Part shown: positions 17,844-26,783 of the stretch, piece by piece
Layout of the letters: every line of letters begins with the position of its first letter
How positions within the stretch are numbered: position 1 is the stretch's first letter
Assembly (NCBI GenBank): GCA_034101475.1
Contig: JAXEJQ010000123.1
Location: 1-47,068, forward strand
Source of the DNA: Limivivens sp034101475
GTDB taxonomy: Bacteria; Bacillota; Clostridia; Lachnospirales; Lachnospiraceae
Direction: 5' to 3'
Length of the DNA: 47,068 nucleotides
Program-made: the position numbers and the translations under genes
Notes under the pieces: model-generated
What the model saw: the letters and a program-made list of their open reading frames with translations, nothing else
Told to the model about the DNA's origin: nothing
Database searches by the model: none

Positions 17844-17908
17844 CCTTAAAAATGCAAGCATTTTACGTCTGTTTTATGAAATTTTGCTTGGCTCTGAACA
17901 GTTACAAA
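17844..17908 (+). repeat. Dispersed intergenic element, copy 1 (partial)
   Basis: Begins CCTTAAAAATGC and ends CTCTGAACAGTTACAAA. The blocks CCTTAAAAATGC, ATGAAATTTT and TCTGAACAG-TACAAA recur in the same order at 37215-37276. An internal AAAATGC/GCATTTT palindrome (17850-17865) is present. It lies in the 206-base gap between the permease and binding-protein genes, 35 bases before the start codon. Confidence 0.6.
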
Positions 17909-17942
17909 ACAGGAAAGAATGAAGAAAGAAAAGGAGATTTTT

Positions 17943-19490
17943 ATGAGAAACAAAATGATGAAGAACATAACCGGTGCAATGCTGCTGAGTGCAGTGTGTC
18001 TTCTGGCCCCCGCGTCAGCTGCTCTGGCAGAGGGCACGGCGACGATTGGTGTGACGAGCTTTGCGGATACTCTGGAACCTACAGAACAGTATTTCAGCTG
18101 GGTGATTACCCGTTATGGCGTGGGCGAATGCCTGGCACGCTTCGGTACGGACGGTTCCATTGAGCCCTGTCTGGCAGAGTCCTGGGAAAACAGTGAGGAT
18201 GGACTGACCTGGACCTTCCGGCTTCGGGAGGGTGTCAGGTTCTCAAACGGAAACGACATGACGCCGGAGCTGGTGAAGGCATCTCTGGAGCGGACCTGTG
18301 AGATGAGTGAACGTGTTCCCTCCTTCTTTGATCTGGACACCATGGAACTGGACGGACAGAACCTGATTTTCTACCTGAAAACGGCCAATGCGAATATGGC
18401 CGGCTGTCTGGCAGACCCGCTGTTTTTGATTATGGATACCAGCATTGACAACACCAATATTGAAAAGGAAGGTCCTGTGTGTACCGGACCCTACGCATTC
18501 CAGTCCTTCAGTCCCACAGACGCGGCTGTGGTAGTGAAAAATGAGTATTACTGGGACGGCGAAGTACCTCTGGACAGCGTTACGCTGAAGTGTGTGGATG
18601 ACCAGACTACCCGGTCCATGGCTCTGCAGACAGGGGAAATTGATATTGCATACAATCTGAAAACGGAGAATCTTTTTGAATTTGAAGGAAATCCCAATTA
18701 CGAGATTCAGTCGCTCCAGTCCCTGCGCTCTACCTATGCCTTTATGAACCAGAATGGTGCCCTGGGTGATCTGGCTCTGCGTCAGGCCCTGCTGCGAGGT
18801 CTGGATAAAGAAACATACTGTTCCGTTCTGCTGGAGGGCGGCGCAACGGCAGGAAAGGCTCCGGTTCCCCCGACGCTGGACTATGGCTTTGAGGAACTGA
18901 ATGATGAAAACGCATACGATCCGGAAGGGGCAAAAGCCATCCTGGAGGAAGCAGGATACAGGGATGTGGATGGAGACGGTTACGTGGAGACTCCCGAGGG
19001 AGAAAAGCTGGTGCTGAATTTTGTGATTTATACCAGCCGCGCGGAGCTTGGTGTTTATGCTCAGGCAGCTCAGGCAAATCTGAAGGATATCGGCATTCAC
19101 ATGGAGCTGCAGACCGTGAGCTATGAAACATTGCTGGATATGCGTGATTCCGGCCAGTATGACCTGCTGATCTGGAATGTACTGGTGGCTAATACCGGTG
19201 ATCCGGAAAGCTATCTGCGTGAGAACTGGTACAGCTCCTCTGTGAACAATACAGCCGGTTACAACAATCCGGAGGTGGATTCCCTTCTGGATACACTGGC
19301 GGCTACCTTCGAAGAGGATGTCAGACGAGACCTGATTATCCAGATCCAGCAGCATATCATGGATGATGCGGCCACGGTATTTTTCGGATATGAAACGACA
19401 TATCTGTTTTCCAATACCCGTGTGACCGGCGTTTCCATGTATCCCATGGATTATTACTGGCTGACAAAGGAGATTGCGCTGGCTGAATAA
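17943..19490 (+). CDS. Family 5 extracellular substrate-binding protein (nickel/peptide type)
   Basis: A 515-residue binding protein for the adjacent ABC importer. The signal peptide has a hydrophobic core MLLSAVCLLAPASAALA with likely type I cleavage before EGTAT. The lone cysteine (LSAVC) does not sit in a good lipobox, which is odd for a Gram-positive binding protein. Family 5 landmarks are clear: LAESWENSEDGLTWTFRLREGVRFSNG (about 75-100), CTGPYAFQSFSPTDAAVVVKNEYYWDG, and the ALRQALLRGLDKE hinge. ATG 17943 follows AAAAGGAG. The closest general pattern is NikA/DppA; bound ligand cannot be deduced. It follows a 206-base gap that holds a repeat element and perhaps an extra promoter, which could allow higher expression than the permeases. 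Confidence 0.88.
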   Translation: MRNKMMKNITGAMLLSAVCLLAPASAALAEGTATIGVTSFADTLEPTEQYFSWVITRYGVGECLARFGTDGSIEPCLAESWENSEDGLTWTFRLREGVRFSNGNDMTPELVKASLERTCEMSERVPSFFDLDTMELDGQNLIFYLKTANANMAGCLADPLFLIMDTSIDNTNIEKEGPVCTGPYAFQSFSPTDAAVVVKNEYYWDGEVPLDSVTLKCVDDQTTRSMALQTGEIDIAYNLKTENLFEFEGNPNYEIQSLQSLRSTYAFMNQNGALGDLALRQALLRGLDKETYCSVLLEGGATAGKAPVPPTLDYGFEELNDENAYDPEGAKAILEEAGYRDVDGDGYVETPEGEKLVLNFVIYTSRAELGVYAQAAQANLKDIGIHMELQTVSYETLLDMRDSGQYDLLIWNVLVANTGDPESYLRENWYSSSVNNTAGYNNPEVDSLLDTLAATFEEDVRRDLIIQIQQHIMDDAATVFFGYETTYLFSNTRVTGVSMYPMDYYWLTKEIALAE

Positions 19491-19515
19491 CCGGCAAAGA
19501 TAAAGGAGCAGAGAA

Positions 19516-20301
19516 ATGCTGGAAATAAAAGATTTGGCAATTCAATATGGAAAACAGGCTCCGACCATCGAGCATTTCAATCTCTCCATGAAGAAGGGTG
19601 AAATTATCAGTGTGGTAGGAGAGAGCGGAAGCGGAAAAACAACAGTCATCCGCGCCGTCCTCGGCGCGTTGGCCGGGGGAGGAAGAGTGGTATCCGGGGA
19701 TATTCTCTTCCATGGAAAATCCCTGCTTCAGAACACGAAGGAAGAATGGCGCAGTCTGCGCGGAACCAAAATGTCCATGATTTTTCAGGACTGCGGCGGA
19801 ACCCTGAATCCCATTCGAAAAATCGGGAGCCAGTATACAGAATACATTCTGACTCATAAAAAGATGACGAAGCAGGAGGCATGGAAGCTGGGTGTGACCA
19901 TGCTGGAGAAAATGCGGCTGCCGGATGCAGAAAACATTATGAACAGTTTCCCGCATCAGCTTTCCGGTGGTATGCGTCAGAGAGTGGGAATTGCCATGGC
20001 AATGACCTTTCAGCCGGAGCTGCTGCTGGCAGATGAGCCCACCAGTGCTCTGGATGTCACGACCCAGGCACAGATTGTCCGGCAGATGATGGAACTGCGG
20101 GACCAGTTTGGAACAGGAATTATCATTGTTACTCATAACGTAGGCGTTGCTGCCTACATGGCGGACCAGTTGATTGTCATGCAGTATGGCAAGGTGGTAG
20201 ACCGGGGAAGCAGGGATGCGGTTATGAACCACCCGACCAGCGATTACACCAGAAAACTGCTGGCAGCAGTACCGGAAATGGAGGGAGAGCGCTTTGTCTG
20301 A
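19516..20301 (+). CDS. ABC transporter ATP-binding protein, NikD/DppD type
   Basis: A 261-residue ATPase subunit. Walker A GESGSGKTT (about 35-43), Q-loop MIFQDCGGTLNP, signature LSGGMRQRV, Walker B LLLADEPTSALD and the switch histidine in IIVTHNVG are all present, so it should be active. It is shorter than usual DppD proteins because the C-terminal oligopeptide domain is reduced. ATG 19516 follows AAAGGAG. It overlaps the next ATPase gene by eight bases. Confidence 0.9.
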   Translation: MLEIKDLAIQYGKQAPTIEHFNLSMKKGEIISVVGESGSGKTTVIRAVLGALAGGGRVVSGDILFHGKSLLQNTKEEWRSLRGTKMSMIFQDCGGTLNPIRKIGSQYTEYILTHKKMTKQEAWKLGVTMLEKMRLPDAENIMNSFPHQLSGGMRQRVGIAMAMTFQPELLLADEPTSALDVTTQAQIVRQMMELRDQFGTGIIIVTHNVGVAAYMADQLIVMQYGKVVDRGSRDAVMNHPTSDYTRKLLAAVPEMEGERFV

Positions 20302-21250
20302 AAAGGAGATTGTACTAAAAGCAAATCATATCGTAAAGCAGTTCCCTGCATCCGGGGGACGGACGCTGACAGCCTGCAGCGATGTGAATCTGAAGGTTTA
20401 TAAAGGAAAAACCCTTGGAATCGTTGGAGAAAGCGGATGCGGAAAATCGACCTTTGTCCGGATGGTTATGGCCATGGACAAACCGACCAGCGGGGAAATC
20501 CTGTACCGGGATCAGGATATTACAAAGATGTCCGGACAGGAAATCTGGAGGAACCGCCAGAATATGCAGATGGTTTTTCAGGATCCGTTGGCGTCCTTTA
20601 ATCCGAAGATGAAGATTGTGGATATTCTGACGGAGCCGCTGATGAATTACGGGCGGCTGAAAAGAAAGGAAAAGGAGAAAAAGGCGGCCGAGCTTCTGGA
20701 AATGGTTGAACTTCCGGCAGACTTTATGTACCGTTTTCCCCATAATATGAGCGGCGGACAGCGCCAGAGAATCAGCATTGCCAGAGCCCTTTCCCTGGAA
20801 CCGGAAATTCTGGTGTGCGATGAGGCGACGTCGGCTCTGGATGTGTCCATCCAGCGGACGGTCATTGAACTGCTGGTGCGGCTGCAGAGGGAAAAGAAGA
20901 TCAGTATGATTTTTATCTGCCATGACCTGGCGCTGATTCGCTCCTTTGCCCATCAGATTGCCGTGATGTACCTGGGAAATATTGTGGAGGTCCTTGACGG
21001 GGAGAATGTGTCGGAGAAGGCGCTGCATCCGTATACCCGGGCGCTGCTGGGTGCCCAGTTTTCCATTCATATGGATCCGGCAAAAAAAATTGAGAGCATA
21101 GAAAGTGAAGCGCCCAGTCCCCTGGCCGTCCCCAAAGGATGTCCTTTCCAGAACCGCTGTGAATTTTGTATGCAGAAATGCCGGTCTGAAAAGCCGATGC
21201 TCTTTGAAGTGGAACCGGGGCATGAGGTTGCGTGTCACAGATATCAGTAG
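20294..21250 (+). CDS. ABC transporter ATP-binding protein, NikE/DppF type
   Basis: A 318-residue ATPase. Walker A GESGCGKST (about 46-54), Q-loop MVFQDPLASFNP, signature MSGGQRQRI, Walker B ILVCDEATSALD, and H-loop ICHDLALI are intact. The C-terminal oligopeptide-transporter domain has the cysteine set GCPFQNRCEFCMQKC and CHRY, which in some homologues is proposed to bind an Fe-S cluster. It starts with TTG 20294 inside the end of the previous gene, with GGAGGGAGAG upstream, so the two ATPases are made in a fixed ratio. Confidence 0.9.
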   Translation: MSEKEIVLKANHIVKQFPASGGRTLTACSDVNLKVYKGKTLGIVGESGCGKSTFVRMVMAMDKPTSGEILYRDQDITKMSGQEIWRNRQNMQMVFQDPLASFNPKMKIVDILTEPLMNYGRLKRKEKEKKAAELLEMVELPADFMYRFPHNMSGGQRQRISIARALSLEPEILVCDEATSALDVSIQRTVIELLVRLQREKKISMIFICHDLALIRSFAHQIAVMYLGNIVEVLDGENVSEKALHPYTRALLGAQFSIHMDPAKKIESIESEAPSPLAVPKGCPFQNRCEFCMQKCRSEKPMLFEVEPGHEVACHRYQ

Positions 21251-21288
21251 GAGGAACTGCCGAAGGAAGAATGGAGGAACGGAATGAA

Positions 21289-22512
21289 ATGAAATTCAAA
21301 AAATGGTTCAGCGGTCTGCTGCTGCTTTTTCTTCTGATGCTGGGTGCAGCGGCGCAGGCAGAAGAGGAAAGCGTGCAGGAATATACCATCGGCGTGGCTG
21401 TTTATGACCCCAACAGCACCGAAATGCATATGTTCATCAATTATTATCAGAATTATATTGAAGAAGGCTTTCCAGTGAAATTTTATTTCTCAGAGCAGCT
21501 TGCTTCACCGGAGGATGAAGCGGATTTCATCCGGTCAATGAAAGAAATCGGAGCACGGGGGATTATTTCCTTTGCCGGGTATGACCTGCCGGGAGCGCTG
21601 GCAGTATGTGAAGAGGAAGAGGTCTATTATGTACTCGGCTCGGGAATTGTCAGCGATGAGAATTATGAAAAAGTAAAAGACAATCCCTGGTTTCTGGGGA
21701 GTGTGGGCCCGCGCCTGGAGGATGTGCATCAGACCGGAAGAAACATGGCGGAATTTTTTATCGGCAGCGGTGCCGGGAATTTCCTGATTATGACCGGCGG
21801 CGCGTCAAAAAGCAATACCCTGCATGCGCTCAGAACCCAGGGAATGCTGGAGGTACTGCAGGAGAAGGAGGGACTGGTGCTGGAAGAGACGGCGGAGGTG
21901 CTGGCCCGTTCCGGAGAACTGGTGACACTGCAGAATGAAGACCAGAGTGTATCGGTAACCCTTTGCCCGGATTATACGGAAGGCGGAGAGGGTCTGACAA
22001 ATCTGGAAACGGCTTTTGGCCAGAGAGAGTATGATGTGCTGATGAGCGCCTTTCACGCCAGCACGTATCTGGACAGGATTGCGGAAAAAGAAGCATCTCA
22101 GGGCCGGAATATCATGGTCGGCGCCATTGACAGCTTCACAGAGGAAAATTTTGTGATTATGCAGGAAGAAGATGCCTTTGGAAATCCCCCCATCGATTAT
22201 GTGGAAGGAAAATATGCCTCCATGGCCGGTCCGGCCTTTGCGATGCTCTATAATGCCATGTCCGGTCATCCGGAGACGAATACGCCGGATGGAAAGGCTG
22301 TACGGCTGTACCAGAGCTTCTGGGCGGCCAGCGGTAAAGAAGCGTATATCGAGCTTTACAGCTATACCAGCGGAATTTATGAAAATGCTTATAGCTGTGA
22401 AGATCTGATGAAGGTGATTTCCGTATTCCATGAGGATGCAGGGCCGGAGGAACTGAAAGAACTTGCACAGGCCTGCACAGTGGAAGATGTAAAAGCAAGG
22501 ATTCTGCAATAA
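21289..22512 (+). CDS. Orphan type-1 periplasmic-binding-like protein
   Basis: A 407-residue exported protein. The signal peptide KKWFSGLLLLFLLMLGAAAQA ends in AQA-EE, a type I site with no lipobox cysteine. The mature part starts YTIGVAVYDPNSTEMHMFINYYQNY and continues with alternating strand/helix units such as ARGIISFAGYD, NFLIMTGGASKSNTLHALRTQGML, and NIMVGAIDSFTEENF, the two-lobed Rossmann-like fold of type-1 sugar- or BMP-like binding proteins. It has no permease of its own nearby; it sits in the family 5 transporter operon 38 bases after the ATPase. ATG 21289 is chosen over 21271 because it gives a standard signal peptide and GGAGG lies 11 bases upstream. It may be a second ligand receptor or a sensor. 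Confidence 0.7.
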   Translation: MKFKKWFSGLLLLFLLMLGAAAQAEEESVQEYTIGVAVYDPNSTEMHMFINYYQNYIEEGFPVKFYFSEQLASPEDEADFIRSMKEIGARGIISFAGYDLPGALAVCEEEEVYYVLGSGIVSDENYEKVKDNPWFLGSVGPRLEDVHQTGRNMAEFFIGSGAGNFLIMTGGASKSNTLHALRTQGMLEVLQEKEGLVLEETAEVLARSGELVTLQNEDQSVSVTLCPDYTEGGEGLTNLETAFGQREYDVLMSAFHASTYLDRIAEKEASQGRNIMVGAIDSFTEENFVIMQEEDAFGNPPIDYVEGKYASMAGPAFAMLYNAMSGHPETNTPDGKAVRLYQSFWAASGKEAYIELYSYTSGIYENAYSCEDLMKVISVFHEDAGPEELKELAQACTVEDVKARILQ

Positions 22513-22557
22513 AACACATAGCAGGAAAAACGGACAGTGAGCAGAGAAAGGATCAGA

Positions 22558-22582
22558 TTCCTGCCCTCCAGAGGGACAGGAA
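22558..22582 (+). other. Intergenic hairpin before the deacylase gene
   Basis: TTCCTG (22558-22563) pairs with CAGGAA (22577-22582), extended by CCCTC/GAGGG with one bulge. It partly covers the only purine-rich segment before ATG 22595 and could reduce translation of that gene. Confidence 0.35.
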
Positions 22583-22594
22583 CAGAATAACAGA

Positions 22595-23623
22595 ATGAGA
22601 ACTTTACAGGTAGGACGATTGACTGCAAAACCGGGTCAGAGAGTATCCGGATTCGTGCAGATTGAAGGAGCGGAGCTGGAGATTCCGGTTACGCTGATCT
22701 GCGGCAGAAAGGAAGGGGAGACCGCCTTGATTTCCGGCGGGCTCCACAATGCGGAATATGTGGGTATTCAGGCTGCCATGGAGCTTGCGGACGAGATTGA
22801 TCCGGAGGAGATCAGGGGGAATCTGATCATCATTCGGCTGCTGAACCGCACCGGTTTTGAACACCGAACCATGAGCGTTGTGTATGAGGACGGGAAAAAT
22901 CTGAACCGGATCTTTCCGGGAAATCTTTCCGGCACTCTGGGAGATAAGATTGCATACACCATGGAACATGTGTTTTTGGAAAAGGCAGATTATTTTATTG
23001 ACCTCCACAGCGGAGATGGTTTCGAACGGCTGGTATCGTACGTTTACTATGCGGCGGCTGCAAAGCCGGAGGTGCGGGAGAAAGCACGGGCCATGGCAGA
23101 GGTGGCCCATGTGCAGTATATGGTCGGTTCCATGACAGCCTCAGGCGGCGCTTACAATTATGCTGCCGGCGCGCTGGATATTCCCAGTATTTTGCTGGAG
23201 CGGGGGAGCAATTCTGTCTGGTGCCAGGATGAGGTCCGGGAGGATAAGCATGATGTGCTGAATATTCTCCGTTTTCTGGGAATTCTGGAGGGGAAGGTCC
23301 ACCGCCACGGGACTGGTCCCATCAGCGTTGATCCGGTGATTTATGAAGAGGCGGGACATTCCGGCTGCTGGTATCCCACAAAGCAGCCGGGAGAAACCTT
23401 CCGCAAGGGAGAAGTGCTGGGACGGATCTGTGACTATTTTGGAAATGAACTGGAAGTATGCTGCGCCAGGCGGGACGGCATCATGCTCTATGAAACGGTG
23501 AGCCTTTGCATCATGGAAGGAACCCCCATGGTGGCCTACGGAAAATGGGATGTGGAAAAGAATGGAATGATTGAGCGGGAGTGCCTGGTGTGCGGCGGCC
23601 ACCGGCATGAACACGGAGAATGA
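22595..23623 (+). CDS. AstE/AspA-like zinc deacylase (M14 superfamily)
   Basis: A 342-residue cytoplasmic protein of the succinylglutamate desuccinylase/aspartoacylase family, zinc enzymes that release an acyl group from an N-acyl amino acid. Zinc ligands fit H51 and E54 in GGLHNAEYVG and H138 in FIDLHSGDG. The loop DGKNLNRIFPGN (about 99-110) corresponds to the substrate-binding DLNRxFPG. The C-terminal domain (about 255-340) is a beta barrel typical of the family. It is the last gene of the riboswitch-led cluster, so its substrate may be what the transporter imports. The ribosome binding site is weak (AGGAA, 12 bases upstream). Carboxypeptidase-like activity is an alternative. Confidence 0.75.
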   Translation: MRTLQVGRLTAKPGQRVSGFVQIEGAELEIPVTLICGRKEGETALISGGLHNAEYVGIQAAMELADEIDPEEIRGNLIIIRLLNRTGFEHRTMSVVYEDGKNLNRIFPGNLSGTLGDKIAYTMEHVFLEKADYFIDLHSGDGFERLVSYVYYAAAAKPEVREKARAMAEVAHVQYMVGSMTASGGAYNYAAGALDIPSILLERGSNSVWCQDEVREDKHDVLNILRFLGILEGKVHRHGTGPISVDPVIYEEAGHSGCWYPTKQPGETFRKGEVLGRICDYFGNELEVCCARRDGIMLYETVSLCIMEGTPMVAYGKWDVEKNGMIERECLVCGGHRHEHGE

Positions 23624-23722
23624 CGAAAGGTTCTATTGGGGATGAGAAGTGCCGGAAACACTCAAAATCGTAAAAAAGCAGAAAAAGTTCGGAAGTTTCG
23701 GGAAGATGACAGAAAAATAAAA

Positions 23723-23731
23723 TGTTATACT
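23723..23731 (+). promoter_or_regulatory. Extended -10 promoter before the isomerase-like gene
   Basis: TGTTATACT has the TG of an extended -10 and a TATACT hexamer (23726-23731). There is no clear -35. It suggests that the genes from 23778 onward are a separate unit from the riboswitch operon. Confidence 0.4.
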
Positions 23732-23777
23732 TAAATAGCAAAAAGAGATGAAGTATATATTTTAGGAGGAATGAGCA

Positions 23778-25145
23778 ATGAAACAACGAGCAATGGATAC
23801 CAGGCTGATTGTCAGACCGATTATCGGATGCCTGACCCATTCCCATTTCTGGGAGGGACCCTGCCGGGCGGGTCATCGGGAGGATATGACTCAGGAGGCT
23901 GAGACAAAGGCTGCAGATCGGGCATTTGCATCGGCTGTGAAGCTTCTGGAGCAGGCAACGGATGAAATTGAGTTCCTGGATGCCGTGGATGCAAGGTATG
24001 ACGAAAAATTTGTTGTTGGGGAAGAAATTTATGCGCAGATTGAAAAAGACATGGATCAGGTAGATTTCTTCCTCTGCATGAACTGGCGAATTCCAAAACT
24101 GGAGCGTTATCGGAAGCCGGTGGTCATTCTGCAGAATGGCAATGAAGGAATTGATTTTGCGGCCTACTGCCGCTCCATCGGGGTGGAAGCGTATGTGGCC
24201 ATGGATCTTCAGGATCTGAATGAGATTGCGCATATCCTGTGGGTTCGGAAAGCAGTGGCCAACACGAGAGCACTGGTTCTGACGGCAGGCGGTCAGCCGA
24301 CCTTCGGAATCCAGAGTCTTATCCGGGATCCGGAAATCCTGAGACAGAAGTACGGATTTGAAGTGGTAAAGCTGCCATTTACCTCGATTGTTCCGTATAT
24401 GGATGCCATCAGCGATGAGGAAGCCAGGCCTATCGCAGAAAGATTTATCAACGGTTCCAAAGAAACAAAGGTCAATACAGAGTGGTTTCTGAATGATATC
24501 AAGTATTATCTGGCAGCGAAGAAAATGATGGATGTGTATCAGTGCAACGCGTTTTCCACGGCCTGTCATGAGCTTTGTACTTCAGAGATTCCCCAGGAGC
24601 GAAAATTTACGCCCTGCATGTGTCACTCTATTCTGAAGGATGAGGGAATCCCCAGCGGCTGTGAAGAGGATCTGAATGCTCTGATGGCAATGGTGATCAT
24701 GCAGTATGCGGCGAACCGCCCGGCCTTTATGGGAAATCCGAACCACGAAACCGATGAGCTTCTGCGCATCCATCACGCTGTTCCGGCTCTTTGCATGAAC
24801 GGATATGGGACAGAGCCGCTGCAGTATAAACTCTGGGCTTTCACCGGTCAGGGTTTCGGCGGCAAGCTTCAGGTTGATTTCTCAGAAAATAAAGATTCTT
24901 ATGTTACTCTGGGCCGGTTCAATCCGGCAGGGGATACCATGTGCGTAAAAGTGGGTGAAGTGATCCGTTCCGAATATGCCGATGTTTACTGCAGCCCCTA
25001 TTATTATATCAAGATGGATGATGCCAGAACCTATATGCATAACCTGGCAGGCTTTGGTCATCATCAGGTTCTGATTTTCGGCGATTACCGGAAGCAGCTG
25101 AAGGAAATTTCGAAGGTTATGGGATTTCAGATCCTGGAGGGATAA
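23778..25145 (+). CDS. L-fucose/L-arabinose isomerase-like protein of unknown substrate
   Basis: A 455-residue soluble protein. The overall look matches the sugar-isomerase superfamily of L-fucose and L-arabinose isomerases: an N-terminal alpha/beta part (VRPIIGCLTHSHFWEG, then EIEFLDAVDARYDEKFVVGEE), a middle region with NEGIDFAAYCRSIGVEAYV, and a C-terminal barrel-like part including NPNHETDELLRIHHAVPAL. The family uses metal-bound Glu, Asp and His residues; several candidates occur here (for example the H/E/D cluster in NPNHETDE), but I cannot assign them. Start ATG 23778 follows AGGAGGAATGAGCA. It lies five bases before a cysteine-desulfurase-like gene, so the two are co-expressed. Its reaction is unknown. 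Confidence 0.6.
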   Translation: MKQRAMDTRLIVRPIIGCLTHSHFWEGPCRAGHREDMTQEAETKAADRAFASAVKLLEQATDEIEFLDAVDARYDEKFVVGEEIYAQIEKDMDQVDFFLCMNWRIPKLERYRKPVVILQNGNEGIDFAAYCRSIGVEAYVAMDLQDLNEIAHILWVRKAVANTRALVLTAGGQPTFGIQSLIRDPEILRQKYGFEVVKLPFTSIVPYMDAISDEEARPIAERFINGSKETKVNTEWFLNDIKYYLAAKKMMDVYQCNAFSTACHELCTSEIPQERKFTPCMCHSILKDEGIPSGCEEDLNALMAMVIMQYAANRPAFMGNPNHETDELLRIHHAVPALCMNGYGTEPLQYKLWAFTGQGFGGKLQVDFSENKDSYVTLGRFNPAGDTMCVKVGEVIRSEYADVYCSPYYYIKMDDARTYMHNLAGFGHHQVLIFGDYRKQLKEISKVMGFQILEG

Positions 25146-25150
25146 AAAGA

Positions 25151-26287
25151 ATGATTTATTTCAATCAGGCTGCCACTACCTATCCAAAGCCGCAGTGTGT
25201 GCTGGAAGCGCATGCTGCGGCTTTGCAGCAGGTGCCGACAGGTCAGTTCCGGGGCAGCAGTACGGGGGAAGCGGATTGCTTCGAAAAGTGCAGAAGAAAC
25301 CTGGCTGTTCTTTTGGGGGTCCGGGAATCTGACCGGATTTTCTTCTCTTCCGGGGCCACGGATTCTGCCAACGCGGTAATTCATGGTCTTTCCCTGAGAG
25401 GGAAAAACGTTGTGGTCACGCAGACGGAACACAACAGTATTCTGCGTCCCCTTTTGAACCGGAAGGAAGAAGTGGGCAGTGTTACTGTGGTGGCCTGCGA
25501 CGCCAGGGGAAAAGTCAGTCCGGAGGCCATCGGAGCAGCCATTACGGAGGAAACAGCAGCGGTTTTTGTCAATCACTGTTCTAATGTGACGGGGATGATT
25601 CAGGATCTGGAAACCATCGGAAAAATCACAGCCCGAAAAGGAGTGCTGCTGGCGGCGGATCTGTCCCAGAGTGCGGGATGCATTCCGATAAAAGCAGAAA
25701 AATGGGGCGTGGATGTCCTGATTTTTACAGGGCATAAAAGCCTGTTTGGGGTGCAGGGAACCGGAGGATATTATATCAGGCCGGGAATTGATTTCCGGCC
25801 TTTCCGATATGGGGGAACCGGTCGGAACAGCCGGCAGCTGACCTATGAAGCCGGTGACTATGAATATGAGCCCGGAACTCAGAACGGCCCGGGCATTGCA
25901 GCGCTCAATGCCGGAGTGGAGTATGTTTTGCAGCGGGGCGTGGAAAAGATTGCCCAAAAGGAGCAGAAGATGATGAGGGAGCTTTATGCAGGACTGAGAG
26001 AAATTCCTTATGTGGTTCTTTTTGGAAGTGAGGAGACAAATAAAGGGCCAGTACTGAGCTTTTGCCTGGAAGGTCTGAGGCCTGCTGATGTGGCATATAT
26101 CCTTCAGAATGGATATGGAATTACGGTAAGAACCGGTCTTCACTGCGCTCCGCTGATTCATGAAGCCATGGGAACCGAACGGAATGGAACGGTGCGCGTG
26201 AGCCTTTCCGACCTGAACACAGAGGAAGAAATTGCAGCCTTTCTGGGAGCGGTGCGGGAAATTTCTGCCGGAATAGAATCCATGTAA
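25151..26287 (+). CDS. Class V aminotransferase, cysteine desulfurase family
   Basis: A 378-residue PLP enzyme. The PLP lysine is K196 in FTGHKSLFG, preceded by the cofactor aspartate D170 in AADLSQSAG; N-terminal FNQAATTYPKP and FFSSGATDSAN are family signatures. The likely sulfur-carrying cysteine is C332 in RTGLHCAPLIH, the SufS/CsdA-type pattern. It resembles the stand-alone cysteine desulfurase family of Clostridia rather than IscS. GGAGGG at the end of the preceding gene serves as its ribosome binding site. Two genes later lies an Fe-S-rich hydrogenase, so local sulfur supply is a plausible but unproven role. Confidence 0.85.
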   Translation: MIYFNQAATTYPKPQCVLEAHAAALQQVPTGQFRGSSTGEADCFEKCRRNLAVLLGVRESDRIFFSSGATDSANAVIHGLSLRGKNVVVTQTEHNSILRPLLNRKEEVGSVTVVACDARGKVSPEAIGAAITEETAAVFVNHCSNVTGMIQDLETIGKITARKGVLLAADLSQSAGCIPIKAEKWGVDVLIFTGHKSLFGVQGTGGYYIRPGIDFRPFRYGGTGRNSRQLTYEAGDYEYEPGTQNGPGIAALNAGVEYVLQRGVEKIAQKEQKMMRELYAGLREIPYVVLFGSEETNKGPVLSFCLEGLRPADVAYILQNGYGITVRTGLHCAPLIHEAMGTERNGTVRVSLSDLNTEEEIAAFLGAVREISAGIESM

Positions 26288-26444
26288 CCGTCAGCTATGG
26301 GCGAAAGACAAGAAGATGCTGCGAAGGGACGGATGCAGGAGCACAGCCGGTCGGATTGCAGTGTGGAAAAGGGATATACCGAAAGGAATAGCAGAGAATA
26401 TTGAAAGGAAGCTTTCAGAAGAGAACAAAGGAGGAGCCGATGAT

Positions 26445-26771
26445 ATGAAAATTCTGGAACGGATCGAATCAAGAGAGCGGTGCGCGGAGTCCGGCTGGTA
26501 TGCCTACGACTATATTCTGGACGGCCCCATGGATCCGGAGTTTATCCGTTCCCTGCGGCCGTTGGGCTCCTTTGTCTATTTAACCATGCTGGCAAAGCCG
26601 TTTTTTAAGATTGAGTCCGATTACTTTTTGATCAAAGGGCTGGAAGGGGACAGTTTTTTCCGGATGGCAGTTCATGATGACCATCATGAGAAACTGGCGG
26701 AGGTGGAAGCATTTCTGGAAGAGAAGGAGGAACAGCGGCTTTCAATCCTAACTGTAAAAATAGAGTTTTAA
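26445..26771 (+). CDS. Unknown 108-residue protein upstream of the hydrogenase
   Basis: A 108-residue soluble protein (MKILERIESRERCAESGW, central GSFVYLTMLAKPFFKIESDYF, and C-terminal LSILTVKIEF). The mix of strand-like segments with charged turns suggests a small alpha/beta or ferredoxin-like fold. I do not recognise the family. ATG 26445 follows AAAGGAGG by about ten bases; a longer frame from 26316 has no ribosome binding site. It sits between the cysteine-desulfurase-like gene and the [FeFe] hydrogenase, so an accessory role for one of them is possible. Confidence 0.6.
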   Translation: MKILERIESRERCAESGWYAYDYILDGPMDPEFIRSLRPLGSFVYLTMLAKPFFKIESDYFLIKGLEGDSFFRMAVHDDHHEKLAEVEAFLEEKEEQRLSILTVKIEF

Positions 26772-26783
26772 GTAAGTTGGGAG

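Noticed and set aside
21289..22512. Assignment of the orphan binding protein to a named domain of unknown function
   Set aside because: The general type-1 fold is visible but I could not match enough fixed positions to name a family with confidence.
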